This document shows positions 8,724 through 16,802 of a stretch of DNA of 64,000 nt, in pieces. A program made the position numbers and the translations under genes. The notes below the pieces were generated by a model, which saw nothing but the letters and a program-made list of their open reading frames with translations, was not told the DNA's origin and made no database searches. Origin of the DNA: Streptomyces pristinaespiralis (GTDB taxonomy: Bacteria > Actinomycetota > Actinomycetes > Streptomycetales > Streptomycetaceae); assembly GCF_001278075.1 (NCBI RefSeq), contig NZ_CP011340.1:1736001-1800000 (forward strand). The letters run 5' to 3'. The number at the start of each line of letters is the position of its first letter. Positions within the stretch are counted from its first letter, which is position 1.

Positions 8724-9975
8724 GGGCGGCTCCTTCGGTGGTGGATCGGCGTGCATCGGATCGGCCCTTCACGTCGGTGGTCCCGGGATACCTCGCCAGG
8801 AGGGGGGAACTGTGGAAGACCGCGGCGAGGGCGCCGATGGCGCCGTCGTCGTCCGAGAGCCGCGCGGCCTCGACCACGGGACCGGCCGGGGCGGTCGGGA
8901 AGAGTTCGGCGGCGAGGGTGGCGGCGACCTGCTCGACGATCACGGGCGCCAGCCGGGTGATCTCGCCGCCGATGACCACCTTCGCCGGGTTGAGGGTCAT
9001 CGTCGCCGCTCCGACGACGCGCCCCAGCGCCGCTGCCGCCTCCCGCAGCACCCGGTCCGCGACGGGGTGCGCGGCGGCCACGGCGGCCGCCAGGTCCTGG
9101 AGGTTCTCCAGTCGGAGACCGAACTCCCAGCAGGCGGAGAGGATTCCGGGGACCGAGGCCACCGTCTCCAGGCAGCCCCTCTTGCCGCACCGGCACGGCC
9201 TGCCCGCCGGCTCGACGGTCACGTGCCCGAGCTCGCCGGCCAACCCGGCGGAGCCGGTCACCAGTTGGCCGCCGACGACGAGCCCTCCGCCGACACCGTC
9301 CGACAGGCGTACGTACACCAGGTCGGCCACGCTGTCGGCGCCGCTGATCGCCTCGGCCAGCGCGGCGAGGCGGGTGTTGTTGTCGACGATCACCGGTGCG
9401 TCGAAGCGTTCCGCGAAGGCCACGTCGACTCCTTCGGGCGCCGGGCGGAGCACCGTCGCCCCCGGGGTGGCGCGGGGCCAGGCGGCCCCTTCGGGGGCGG
9501 GGTACGGCCCGGGCACGCCGATGCCGATGCCCTGCAGCGCCCCGTAGTGGACCCCTGTCCCGGTCCCCAGCCGGTCCACCAGACCGAGGGCGAGCTCCGT
9601 CCTGGTCCGCCAGTCGGCCGTGTCGTCGTACCGGACGGAATCCGAGGCCATGATCTCGTGCGAGGCGTCGGCGATCACGACATGGACCCGCCGGTGACCG
9701 AAGTCGACGCCCATGAACTGCGCCGACGCCGGGTCGAGCGCCAGCCGCTCGGCCGGCCGCCCGCTGCCCTCGCGCCTGGAGGCGTCGGTGTCCACGACGA
9801 CGATGGCGCCCCTCTGGAGGAGGCTGCCGGTGATCTCGGAGAGGGTGGTCCGTGACAGGCCGACGACCCGGGCGATCTCGCCGCGGCTCATGGCGCCGTT
9901 CTCCCTCAGCGCACGCATCACACGTTCCTCATGGGTACGCCTGACGAGCGCGTGCACTCCGGTTGGCATCTGCAT
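8710..9975 (-). CDS. ROK-family transcriptional regulator
   Basis: 421 aa. Residues ~15-60 form a winged helix ([18 protein letters not shown]), followed by the ROK domain: [16 protein letters not shown] (ATP-binding-like loop), [21 protein letters not shown], and the zinc motif [13 protein letters not shown] regulators normally sense a sugar or sugar derivative. It is the first gene of the sulfatase/ABC operon and probably represses it. ATG 9975 is preferred; TTG 9984 and ATG 9969 are alternatives. A candidate operator lies about 29 nt upstream at 10004-10021, matching one in front of the divergent small HTH gene. Confidence 0.92.
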   Translation of the reverse strand: MQMPTGVHALVRRTHEERVMRALRENGAMSRGEIARVVGLSRTTLSEITGSLLQRGAIVVVDTDASRREGSGRPAERLALDPASAQFMGVDFGHRRVHVVIADASHEIMASDSVRYDDTADWRTRTELALGLVDRLGTGTGVHYGALQGIGIGVPGPYPAPEGAAWPRATPGATVLRPAPEGVDVAFAERFDAPVIVDNNTRLAALAEAISGADSVADLVYVRLSDGVGGGLVVGGQLVTGSAGLAGELGHVTVEPAGRPCRCGKRGCLETVASVPGILSACWEFGLRLENLQDLAAAVAAAHPVADRVLREAAAALGRVVGAATMTLNPAKVVIGGEITRLAPVIVEQVAATLAAELFPTAPAGPVVEAARLSDDDGAIGALAAVFHSSPLLARYPGTTDVKGRSDARRSTTEGAAHVRP

Positions 9976-10003
9976 GCCGGTCAACGTAGAGAGGGCTCGA
10001 TTA

Positions 10004-10021
10004 TTCCGTCAACACTCCGAC
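10004..10021. promoter_or_regulatory. Candidate ROK operator, copy 1
   Basis: Read on the minus strand this is GTCGGAGTGTTGACGGAA, an imperfect 6-6-6 inverted repeat just upstream of the ROK gene start. It matches the perfect repeat at 10328-10345 at 15 of 18 positions, including the whole GTGTTG spacer. AT-rich ATTATT flanks it, as it flanks the other copy. Function is inferred from position and similarity only. Confidence 0.55.
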
Positions 10022-10327
10022 AGAAAAAGGAGAACGACGGGGTGCTCGCCCCGTGGGCGGGCCGGTCCGCCCAGCTCGGCGAGAGGGCTACGGCGCAGGC
10101 CGCCGGGCCGGGTGGAGCTCGGGAGCCGATCCCTGACCCCGTCCACGGGGCCGTACGGACGGGGTTGACTGCCGCACCGAAGGACCTTGCCACCGTGACG
10201 CCGCCCATCCGCTCAACCGCGTTACATAATCGTGATGTTGGCCGCTCGCTCATCGACAGCCGCGACGACCTGCGAAAACCTGTCGGCGTACCGCGCCGTC
10301 GCAGCACCGGGCACTCCGGATTATTTA

Positions 10328-10345
10328 TTCGGTGTGTTGACCGAA
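10328..10345. promoter_or_regulatory. Candidate ROK operator, copy 2 (perfect inverted repeat)
   Basis: TTCGGT-GTGTTG-ACCGAA, a perfect 6-bp inverted repeat around a 6-bp spacer, 28 nt before ATG 10374 and inside a locally AT-rich stretch (TTATTTATT) in otherwise GC-rich DNA. It resembles copy 1 at 10004-10021 upstream of the ROK gene. The remainder of the 9976-10373 gap shows no other clear element. Confidence 0.6.
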
Positions 10346-10373
10346 AACGACGGGCGTTCGCATGCTGTGCGCC

Positions 10374-10649
10374 ATGCCATCCAAGGACGGCCCTCCGACG
10401 CGCCTCGGGCGGGCGGGGCGTGGGCACCGAGAGCTCGTACTCGAACTGCTGCGCAGACACGGCTCCCTCAGCCGAAGCAGGCTGGGCGACCTCAGCGGGC
10501 TGTCCCGGACGACCCTGTACGACACCGTCGCGGCGCTCGTCGACGACGGCGCCGTCGTCGCCTCACCGCCGGACCCCGTCCGGCGCGGGCCCGGCCGTCC
10601 GGCACAGGAGCTGACCGCCTGCCCCGAGGCGGGGCGGGCGGTCGACTGA
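10374..10649 (+). CDS. Small winged-helix protein, ROK regulator lacking its ROK domain
   Basis: 91 aa (ATG 10362 would add four). The sequence is a ROK-type N-terminal winged helix: HRELVLELLRRHGSLSRS, then the recognition helix GLSRTTLYDTV, then a GRPAQEL wing. It ends where full-length ROK proteins enter their sugar-kinase-like domain; no such domain follows in any frame before 10809. The recognition helix shares GLSRTTL with the divergent ROK regulator at 8710-9975, so both may bind the same operator. It could be a degenerate regulator or a functional DNA-binding-only competitor. It lies 159 bp upstream of the GH43-like gene on the same strand. Confidence 0.65.
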   Translation: MPSKDGPPTRLGRAGRGHRELVLELLRRHGSLSRSRLGDLSGLSRTTLYDTVAALVDDGAVVASPPDPVRRGPGRPAQELTACPEAGRAVD

Positions 10650-10808
10650 GCCCGCACCCGCTCCGGCCGCCCGACCGCCGCGCCGCCGCATCCGAGGCCG
10701 GCGTCACGGCACGCGAGAAGCAGAAGGCACCTCCCGACCTCCACCGACCACCGCCGGCAGTGCTCCCGAGCAGGGCACCGGCGTCCTCGACGAAGGAGTA
10801 CGCGACTG

Positions 10809-12161
10809 ATGACCAGCACCGAGAACGGGTTGCACCGGCGGTCCCTGTTGGCCGGTGTCGCCGCGCTGGGAGCGGCGGCGGCCCTGCCGGCCACCTCCGC
10901 ACGGGCGGCGGCACCGGCCGCGGCGCCCGCGCCGGCCACACCGACGCGGCGGCACCCCTCCAACTGGCCCGACCCCGAGCCCTACGGCCTCGCGGACGCC
11001 CGGCCGGACCTGTGGCCGCGGGAGGACAACTCGTTCCTCCTCCCGCTCGAGCTGCGGCCCCGCGACGAGGAGCGCGGCCGGGTCTGGATGCGGGACACCT
11101 ACGTCAACTGCTTCGTCGTCGACGGCCGCCCCCTCTATGTCGCCACGGGCACCACCCGTGTGCCCGGGCTCGAGGCGGCGGCCCCGTGGAACGACGGCAT
11201 CTTCGTGTGGACGTCCCCGTCGCTCCAGGGACCGTGGAAGCTGGCCGACACGACGGGCGTCCGGCCGGGCGCCGAGAAGGGCAAGGTGTGGTCGCCCGAG
11301 TTCGTCGGCGAGAACCGGCCCGGACGCACGGTGGTCGCGCCCTGGCAGGAGTACTGGTACGACGACCGGTTCGGCAAGCGCGGCGAGGCATGGGCCCCGG
11401 AGCTGCACCTCTTCCGCGGCACCTGGTACATCGTCGCGTGCATGGGCGACCACTCCCGGAAGGTCGGGTCGTTCATGCTCGTGAGCGAGGGCGGGGTCGA
11501 GGGCCCCTACCGGCTCGTCGAGGGAAACCTCGACAAGCCCTTCGGCGACCCGTTCATCGGCGGCCCCAAGTTCATCGAACCCGGCGCCTACCACCACATC
11601 GACGGCGGCCTCTACACCGAGGGCGACGACGCGTGGCTCGTGCTGCACAACGATCTGTACGCCGGATTCAGGGACGACATGGAGGACATCGTCCCGCGCA
11701 CGGACCTCCCGAGGTTCCGGCAGACGCCCTACTCCCCCGAGCCGTATCTCGAAGGGGCCCACGTGTTCAAGTACGGGGGCAAGTACTACCTCCTCCATGC
11801 CGCGTGGGACCGCACGTCGATCAATCCGGACGGCAGCACGCGGTACGCCTACGACCCGCCCGGCCCCGGACGGGTGCAGTACCAGTACGACGCGGTCGTC
11901 GCCGTCTCCGACCACTTCGAGGGCCCCTACTCCGAGCGGTGGACGGCGGGCGTCGGCGCCGGGCACAACAACTTCTTCACCGACCACAGCGGGCGGCCGT
12001 GGGCGACGTTCTTCCGCAACCCGGCCGCCGGCCACTGGTCCGACCCGTCGCGCGTCGCCGACGCCGCCGTGCCCGGTGTCGTGCGGATGGAATGGACCGG
12101 CCCTCAGGGCAATCGCCTGTACGTCAAGCGCCGCAACCCCGGCCAGGGCACGCGGGGCTGA
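10809..12161 (+). CDS. Secreted GH43-like five-bladed beta-propeller glycoside hydrolase
   Basis: 450 aa with a Tat-type signal (HRRSLLAGVAALGAAAALPATSARA). The mature protein has repeated propeller-blade features: WAPELHLFRGTWYIVACMGD, PYRLVEGNLDKPFGDPFI, GAHVFKYGGKYYLLHAAW, and FTDHSGRPWATFFRNP, as in GH43/GH117-type glycosidases that cleave terminal arabinose, xylose or galactose-type residues. The exact family and substrate are not settled. It is exported, lies next to ROK-type regulators, and faces a sulfatase/importer operon, which suggests it trims an extracellular glycan, possibly a sulfated one (inference). Confidence 0.75.
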   Translation: MTSTENGLHRRSLLAGVAALGAAAALPATSARAAAPAAAPAPATPTRRHPSNWPDPEPYGLADARPDLWPREDNSFLLPLELRPRDEERGRVWMRDTYVNCFVVDGRPLYVATGTTRVPGLEAAAPWNDGIFVWTSPSLQGPWKLADTTGVRPGAEKGKVWSPEFVGENRPGRTVVAPWQEYWYDDRFGKRGEAWAPELHLFRGTWYIVACMGDHSRKVGSFMLVSEGGVEGPYRLVEGNLDKPFGDPFIGGPKFIEPGAYHHIDGGLYTEGDDAWLVLHNDLYAGFRDDMEDIVPRTDLPRFRQTPYSPEPYLEGAHVFKYGGKYYLLHAAWDRTSINPDGSTRYAYDPPGPGRVQYQYDAVVAVSDHFEGPYSERWTAGVGAGHNNFFTDHSGRPWATFFRNPAAGHWSDPSRVADAAVPGVVRMEWTGPQGNRLYVKRRNPGQGTRG

Positions 12162-12196
12162 TTACCCGTCACAACGAGCGCCGGACCGGGCACGGA

Positions 12197-12568
12197 TCAG
12201 TCCACGATGACGGCCCGGTCCACCAAGCAGGAGGTCACGACCGGCTCCACCAGGGGTTCCTCGCCGGGGAGTCGCGGCGTGGGAGAGGGTACGGGCACCG
12301 TGCCCGCCGTGGGTTTCCCGGCGGTCGCCACCGGCGGCGCGGTTCCGGCAGGGCCGGGTGCCGCTGTGGGGCATCCGCCACCGATGGGGCAGCGCACCGG
12401 GTCGAGCTCCGGTGTGCCGCAGTCGGCGGAGGGCTCCGGTGCCGAGTACGGCGAGGGGGGCGTCACCGGTGGGGCACTGCGTTCGATGAGCACGGTGGCG
12501 GCGTATCCGGAGAGGGCGACGAGCGCGGCGGCGGCCGACGCCAGGGCCGCGGGGCGGTGACGGCTCAC
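12197..12568 (-). CDS. Small four-Cys membrane-anchored protein, copy 1
   Basis: 123 aa from GTG 12568, which overlaps the stop of the leader ORF 12565-12630 as GTGA. One N-terminal membrane segment (PAALASAAAALVALSGYAATVLIE) is followed by ERSAP, a Pro/Ser stretch and a conserved Cys pattern: DC-x9-RC-x5-C, then a fourth Cys close to the C-terminus (SCLVDRA). No known domain was recognised. A paralogue with the same layout lies at 62330-62635. The Cys-bearing part should be outside the membrane. A longer start at ATG 12589 is possible but ignores the shared coupling arrangement. Confidence 0.7.
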   Translation of the reverse strand: MSRHRPAALASAAAALVALSGYAATVLIERSAPPVTPPSPYSAPEPSADCGTPELDPVRCPIGGGCPTAAPGPAGTAPPVATAGKPTAGTVPVPSPTPRLPGEEPLVEPVVTSCLVDRAVIVD

Positions 12569-12630
12569 CTGCCCGTTCCCCCCATGCATCGTCGACTTCC
12601 GTGCGCATGACGGTCGTTGTGCCCGAGCAC
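12565..12630 (-). CDS. Conserved leader ORF (MLGH type), copy 1
   Basis: A 21-aa ORF starting at GTG 12630 with a GAAGGGGG ribosome-binding sequence about 5 nt upstream. It begins MLGHNDRHAHGSRRC and ends with a TGA that overlaps the GTG start of the Cys-membrane-protein gene. The same arrangement occurs at 62635-62727. Over the shared stretch, several DNA differences fall on third codon positions (CTC/CTT, GGG/GGT, CAC/CAT) while the peptide LGH..R.A....RR is kept, which argues that it is translated. Its role is unknown; coupling of translation is the simplest idea. Confidence 0.5.
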   Translation of the reverse strand: MLGHNDRHAHGSRRCMGGTGR

Positions 12631-12732
12631 CGCCGCCCCCTTCGTGATCGGTATCTCGCCGGCCACCGTACAAGTCCTCGGACGCCACACGCGATGGCGA
12701 AGCACGAACGGAGCAGCCAATAGGGTGATCCC

Positions 12733-13848
12733 ATGTCTGTCACGCTGAGTTCCACGAAGACCCGCGCCGCGCTCCGGGCATCGGCGCGTATCTCCGGCGA
12801 GTTGCTGCTCGTCCTCGTGATGACCGCGGTGGCCCTGTGGCTTCTCGGCCGGATGTGGTCGGTCGTCTGGCCGCTCATAGTCGGCCTGCTCCTCACCACG
12901 CTCACGTGGCCCGTGACCCGTTTCCTGCGCCGGCACGGATGGCCCCCCGCCCTCGCCGCTTCAACGGTGACCGTGCTGTTCCTCCTGGCCGCCGTCGGCG
13001 TCGTGGCACTGATCGCGGTGCCGGTGGCGTCCCAGTCCGGCGAGCTGACCGACGGTGTGGTCGAAGGCATCCAGAAGCTGCGCGAATGGGCGGCCGGGCC
13101 GCCGCTGAACATCGGGGACGACCAGATCAGCGGAGCCTTCGACGCCGGGGTCGCCCGTATTCAGGACAGCGTCGGCAGCATGGTCACGGCCGTCGTCACC
13201 GGGCTGGGCACCGTGGTCAACGGCGTGGTCACCACCGTCCTGGCACTCTTCCTGATGTTCTTCTTCCTCAAGGACGGCCCGCGGTTCCTGCCGTGGCTCG
13301 CCCGCCAGCTGCCCGGCCGGCTCGCCACCGACGTCCCCACCGTCGCCGCGCGCGGCTGGGAGACCCTGAGCGCGTTCGTGCGTTCCCAGGCGATCGTCGG
13401 ACTGCTCGACGCCGTCCTCATCGGCATCGGCCTGTGGATCCTCGACGTGCCCCTGGTGCTCCCGCTGGCGGTGCTGACCTTCGTCTCCGCGTTCGTACCG
13501 ATCGTGGGCGCCCTGTTCGCCGGTCTGGTCGCGGTACTCATCGCGCTGGTGTCGAACGGCCTGACGGACGCGCTGATCGTGCTGGCGATCATCGTCGTGG
13601 TGCAGCAGCTCGAGGGCAACGTGTTCCAGCCCATGATCCAGAGCCGCGGGCTCGGCCTGCACGCCGCGGTGATCCTGCTGGCGGTCACGCTGGGCGGCAG
13701 CCTGGCCGGCATCGTGGGCAGCCTGCTCGCCGTACCGGTCGCCGCGCTGATCGCGGTGGTCTGGAACTACCTGCGCGAGCAGCTCGGCGACCCGTCGCAG
13801 GAACCGGGGACCGACGAGCCGCACGCCGCTGCCGCCGTCCCGTCGTAG
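12733..13848 (+). CDS. AI-2E family transporter (PerM-like permease)
   Basis: 371 aa with about eight membrane segments arranged as in the AI-2E/PerM/YdiK family: an N-terminal hydrophobic pair, a soluble loop (~95-150), then LALFLMFFFLKDGPRFLPWL and a C-terminal block containing QQLEGNVFQPMIQSRGLGLHAAVILLAV, the family's most conserved segment. Members export small molecules or exchange Na+/H+; specificity is unknown here. It is divergent from the Cys-protein/leader pair with 102 bp between starts. The C-terminal tail is hydrophilic and acidic. Confidence 0.92.
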   Translation: MSVTLSSTKTRAALRASARISGELLLVLVMTAVALWLLGRMWSVVWPLIVGLLLTTLTWPVTRFLRRHGWPPALAASTVTVLFLLAAVGVVALIAVPVASQSGELTDGVVEGIQKLREWAAGPPLNIGDDQISGAFDAGVARIQDSVGSMVTAVVTGLGTVVNGVVTTVLALFLMFFFLKDGPRFLPWLARQLPGRLATDVPTVAARGWETLSAFVRSQAIVGLLDAVLIGIGLWILDVPLVLPLAVLTFVSAFVPIVGALFAGLVAVLIALVSNGLTDALIVLAIIVVVQQLEGNVFQPMIQSRGLGLHAAVILLAVTLGGSLAGIVGSLLAVPVAALIAVVWNYLREQLGDPSQEPGTDEPHAAAAVPS

Positions 13849-13902
13849 AGCCACGCCCGAAGGCCATGAGACGGGCTACGACGGGAGGCGGCAGGCTGCA
13901 GG

Positions 13903-14304
13903 TCAGTGCGCGGGGAACGAGTCCGCGCGGACCTGCGGCGCGGGGGTGCTGGACACCCGATAGCGCCCGTTGGGCAGGTGTGCGGAGGGGGTGTCGGTGA
14001 TGTGCACCGTGAGCGGGCCGGCCCATTCGTAGCCCTTTTCCTCACCGTGCCGGGCAAGCGTGTCGATCAGCGCCTGACCCACTTCCTCCTCCTCGCGCGC
14101 GAGTTCTCTGTGCACGCTGTCGGCGAGCTCTATCTCGTAGGCGTTCGGTACCACCACACGGCTTTCGCTGCAGACCACGGCGTGGTCGTCGCATTCACGC
14201 CGCAGGGCGTCGATGATTTCCACCGGCTCCCTGCGGAACACCTTGTCGAGCAGCGCGTCCTGCCGGCGCTCGAGGGCCAGTTCCCATCGGCTCAGCATTC
14301 CCAT
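13903..14304 (-). CDS. Stand-alone FhaA N-terminal (DUF3662) domain protein
   Basis: 133 aa beginning MGMLSRWELALERRQDALLDKVF, with the DUF3662 hallmarks PVEIIDALRRECDDHAVV and RVVVPNAYEIEL, and ending with YEWAGPLTVHITD. This domain normally forms the N-terminus of FhaA, a forkhead-associated protein of the Ser/Thr-kinase/cell-division cluster, but no FHA domain follows here. It may act as a small partner in phospho-signalling; that is inference from the domain only. It is followed at 14357 by a DUF5133 gene on the same strand upstream of it (52 bp apart). Confidence 0.8.
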   Translation of the reverse strand: MGMLSRWELALERRQDALLDKVFRREPVEIIDALRRECDDHAVVCSESRVVVPNAYEIELADSVHRELAREEEEVGQALIDTLARHGEEKGYEWAGPLTVHITDTPSAHLPNGRYRVSSTPAPQVRADSFPAH

Positions 14305-14356
14305 GGCAGTTCTTCTTGCCCGCGGTCACGTCTCCACGCCTGCGCGATGCCGTCGT

Positions 14357-14584
14357 TCAGGCGGTGAGCAGAGAATCGTCCTCGGGCCGGGCGCCGGGCA
14401 GCCGGAGCCGGGCGGCGATCAGGGCCGCGTCGATGTCCCGCGTGCCGGTGGAGACGCACAGGGTGTAGGCGACGTCGTCCATCCGCTGCCGGCTCTCGGC
14501 GCTGCCGTTCTCGGCGTGCAGGATCTTCAGCGTCTCGTACTGCTCGACCAGGTTTCCGAGGACGGCGGGGTGAGCCATCAACAC
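14357..14584 (-). CDS. DUF5133 family small protein
   Basis: 75 aa from GTG 14584, with AGGAG 6 nt upstream. The sequence (MLMAHPAVLGNLVEQYETL, then ENGSAESRQRMDDVAYTLCVSTGTRDIDAAL, ending PEDDSLLTA) is a typical member of this Streptomyces-specific family of ~75-aa, helical, cytoplasmic proteins of unknown function. It is 52 bp upstream of the FhaA-N-like gene and probably cotranscribed. Annotation rests on recall of the family sequence. Confidence 0.85.
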   Translation of the reverse strand: MLMAHPAVLGNLVEQYETLKILHAENGSAESRQRMDDVAYTLCVSTGTRDIDAALIAARLRLPGARPEDDSLLTA

Positions 14585-14777
14585 GGTCGTCTCCTTCCAT
14601 TGCCGGCCATTGAGGCGGGATCTTCGACGCAGCAGCGCTTTCCCCCTCTTGGGTCACTCATGCATCAGAAGAAGCAGCGCACTCGAGCGCGCGGCACCCA
14701 TTCCTGGCCGATGTGGCCGGATAAAGTCGACGCCCGTCCGCACCTCGCCCGGACCGGGGAACGAAAAGGGAGAGACA

Positions 14778-15122
14778 ATGCCGCTCTATTTGTCGAAGTT
14801 CAGTTATACGCCGGAGACCTGGGCCAGGATGATCGGCAACCCGGAGGACCGCAGAACGGCCGCTCGGGCGTACATCGAGTCGGTCGGCGGAAAGCTCCAC
14901 GGCTTCTGGTACGCCTTCGGCAGACACGACGGCTGCACCCTCTGGGAAGCCCCCGACAATGTGTCCATGGCGGCGGTCGCCCTGGCGATCACCGGCGGCG
15001 GTGCGCTGAGCTCACTGGAGACGACCGTCCTCCTGACCGTCGAGGAGACGATGGACGCTCTGCGCAAGGCCGAGAACGTGCGGTACGAGGCGCCCGGCAC
15101 CCAGCGGCCGCCCGCGCAGTGA
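14778..15122 (+). CDS. GYD domain protein
   Basis: 114 aa from ATG 14778 with GGGAGAGA upstream. The fold follows the ferredoxin-like GYD domain: LYLSKFSYTPETWARMI, GGKLHGFWYAFGRHDGCTLWEAPDN, then a second half ending in LLTVEETMDALRKAENV. Members are small cytoplasmic proteins of unknown role. The next gene, a flavoprotein at 15198, is 75 bp downstream on the same strand and likely in one transcript. Confidence 0.85.
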   Translation: MPLYLSKFSYTPETWARMIGNPEDRRTAARAYIESVGGKLHGFWYAFGRHDGCTLWEAPDNVSMAAVALAITGGGALSSLETTVLLTVEETMDALRKAENVRYEAPGTQRPPAQ

Positions 15123-15197
15123 TCTGCCGCACACGCTGTCACAGGGATCGACCGCGCGGTGTCTTGAGGCCGAACACCTCGAAACGAAGGAGACACC

Positions 15198-16403
15198 ATG
15201 ACCGGGAACACCGATGTGGTCGTGATCGGCGGCGGATACTCCGGCGTCATGGCCGCCAATCGGCTGAGCCTGCGCGACGACGTGACAGTGACGCTGATCA
15301 ACCCGCGCGCGACCTTCGTCGAGCGGATCCGCCTGCACCAGCTGGTGGGCGGCTCCCACGAGGCGGTCGTCGACTACCGGGAGGTCCTCGCCGAGCGTGT
15401 CCGGCTGGTGGTCGACACCGTGGCACGGATCGACGCGGCCGGGCGCAGCGTGGCGCTGACCGGTGGCGACACGGTCGGCTACGACTACCTGGTCTACGCG
15501 GTGGGCAGTGGCAGCGCCGACCCGGGCGTGCCCGGAGCGGCGGAATTCGCCTACCCGCTCGCGTCCCTGGAGGAGGCACAGCGGCTCCGCGCGGTCGTCG
15601 ACGCCGCACCCGCGTCGGCCGCGGTGACGGTCGTCGGCGCCGGTCCGACCGGCATCGAGACGGCGGCCGAGCTGGCCGAGGAGGGCCGCGCCGTGACCCT
15701 GGTGTGCGGCGGGGTGCTCGGCCCGTATCTGCACCCTCGGGGGCGGCGCTCGGTCGCCGAGCGGATGGCCGAACTGGGGGTGACCGTGCTCGACGGCCCC
15801 GGCACGAAGGTGACGGCGGTGACCCGGCATGCCGTACGGCTCGAAGACGGCCGTGAGCTGCCGAGCAACGTGACCGTCTGGACCGCCGGATTCGGCGTCC
15901 CGGACCTGGCGGCGCGCAGCGGCCTGAGCACCGACTCCCTGGGCCGCCTGCTCACGGACGAGACGTTGACCAGCGTGGACGACGCACGCATCGTCGCTGC
16001 CGGCGACTCGGCGGCGCCGTCGGACCTGCCGCTGCGGATGAGCTGCCAGGCCGCGATGCCGCTGGGCGCGCGGGCCGCCGACACGGTGCTCAGCCGGATG
16101 GCGGGCGAGCAGCCCCAGACCCTCAACCAGGCCTTCGCCGGCCAGTGCATCAGCCTGGGCCGGCGCGCGGGCATCTTCCAGTTCGCCCACCGGCACGACG
16201 TCGCGCTGTGGTTCCACATCGACGGACGCCCCGGCGCGAAGCTGAAGGAGTTCGTGTGCAAGGGCATCATCAAGCATCTGGCCGATGAGGCGCACAAGCC
16301 CGGTTCGTACGGCTTGCACCGCATCTCGGGAGGCGCCAAGCGCCGGCAACTGCTGGAGGCCAGGCGCGGCGAGGCGCCGGCCACCGCTGAATCGGCGGCC
16401 TAG
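15198..16403 (+). CDS. NDH-2-like FAD/NAD(P)-dependent oxidoreductase
   Basis: 401 aa. N-terminal FAD-binding Rossmann motif VVIGGGYSGVMAANRL (residues ~8-24), a second Rossmann fold for NAD(P)H at VTVVGAGPTGIETAAELAEEG (~140), and a C-terminal FAD motif around ARIVAAGDSAAPSDLPL. These mark the pyridine nucleotide-disulfide oxidoreductase/type II NADH dehydrogenase group; no redox-active Cys pair is seen. It probably passes electrons from NADH to a quinone or other acceptor at the membrane. GGAGA precedes ATG 15198. Confidence 0.88.
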   Translation: MTGNTDVVVIGGGYSGVMAANRLSLRDDVTVTLINPRATFVERIRLHQLVGGSHEAVVDYREVLAERVRLVVDTVARIDAAGRSVALTGGDTVGYDYLVYAVGSGSADPGVPGAAEFAYPLASLEEAQRLRAVVDAAPASAAVTVVGAGPTGIETAAELAEEGRAVTLVCGGVLGPYLHPRGRRSVAERMAELGVTVLDGPGTKVTAVTRHAVRLEDGRELPSNVTVWTAGFGVPDLAARSGLSTDSLGRLLTDETLTSVDDARIVAAGDSAAPSDLPLRMSCQAAMPLGARAADTVLSRMAGEQPQTLNQAFAGQCISLGRRAGIFQFAHRHDVALWFHIDGRPGAKLKEFVCKGIIKHLADEAHKPGSYGLHRISGGAKRRQLLEARRGEAPATAESAA

Positions 16404-16543
16404 CCGGCGTCTGCGGCCGGATCCGGTCGCCCCTGCCACACCTTGGTGGCCCACCCCGGCCTGCTCCTCACCGGCGTCCACGGATGCTCGCGGCACCGAA
16501 GACGTCCGTCCAGGAGATGCCCGGCCGCGGTGGGCCCCGGCCT

Positions 16544-16602
16544 GCCTGGACGGGTACGTGACCGGTGCGCCTGGACGGGTGCGTGACCGGTGGCCTGGAC
16601 GG
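16544..16602. repeat. Short tandem repeat, about 2.4 units of 24-25 bp
   Basis: The motif GCCTGGACGGGTRCGTGACC occurs at 16544 and 16569, with a third partial copy from 16593. It lies in the 399-bp gap between the flavoprotein and the GH84 gene. Apart from the operator at 16776-16791 nothing else was recognised in this gap. Confidence 0.8.
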
Positions 16603-16775
16603 TCCGGATCACGACCCCGCGGGCGCGGCCACGCCCCGAGCCGCCTCCGACCGCCGGCCGGCGCCCCGGCCGGCGCCGCGAGGACCCCACGCCGGCCCCG
16701 TGCAAAAGTCCAAGTCCGCCGCCGGTGCATCCATGGACAGACGCGGACACACCGCCGGTACGGTGTGCGGCAGTT

Positions 16776-16791
16776 CGCGGTCTAGACCACT
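16776..16791. promoter_or_regulatory. DasR-responsive element (dre) upstream of GH84 gene
   Basis: CGCGGTCTAGACCACT matches the DasR operator consensus (ACTGGTCTAGACCACT) at 13 of 16 positions, with the palindromic core GGTCTAGACC intact. It lies immediately before the GGAGG ribosome-binding site (16794-16798) of the hexosaminidase gene, so a bound repressor would block transcription. DasR is the GlcNAc-responsive GntR regulator of Streptomyces; its gene is not in this window. Confidence 0.85.
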
Positions 16792-16802
16792 CTGGAGGTC
16801 TC

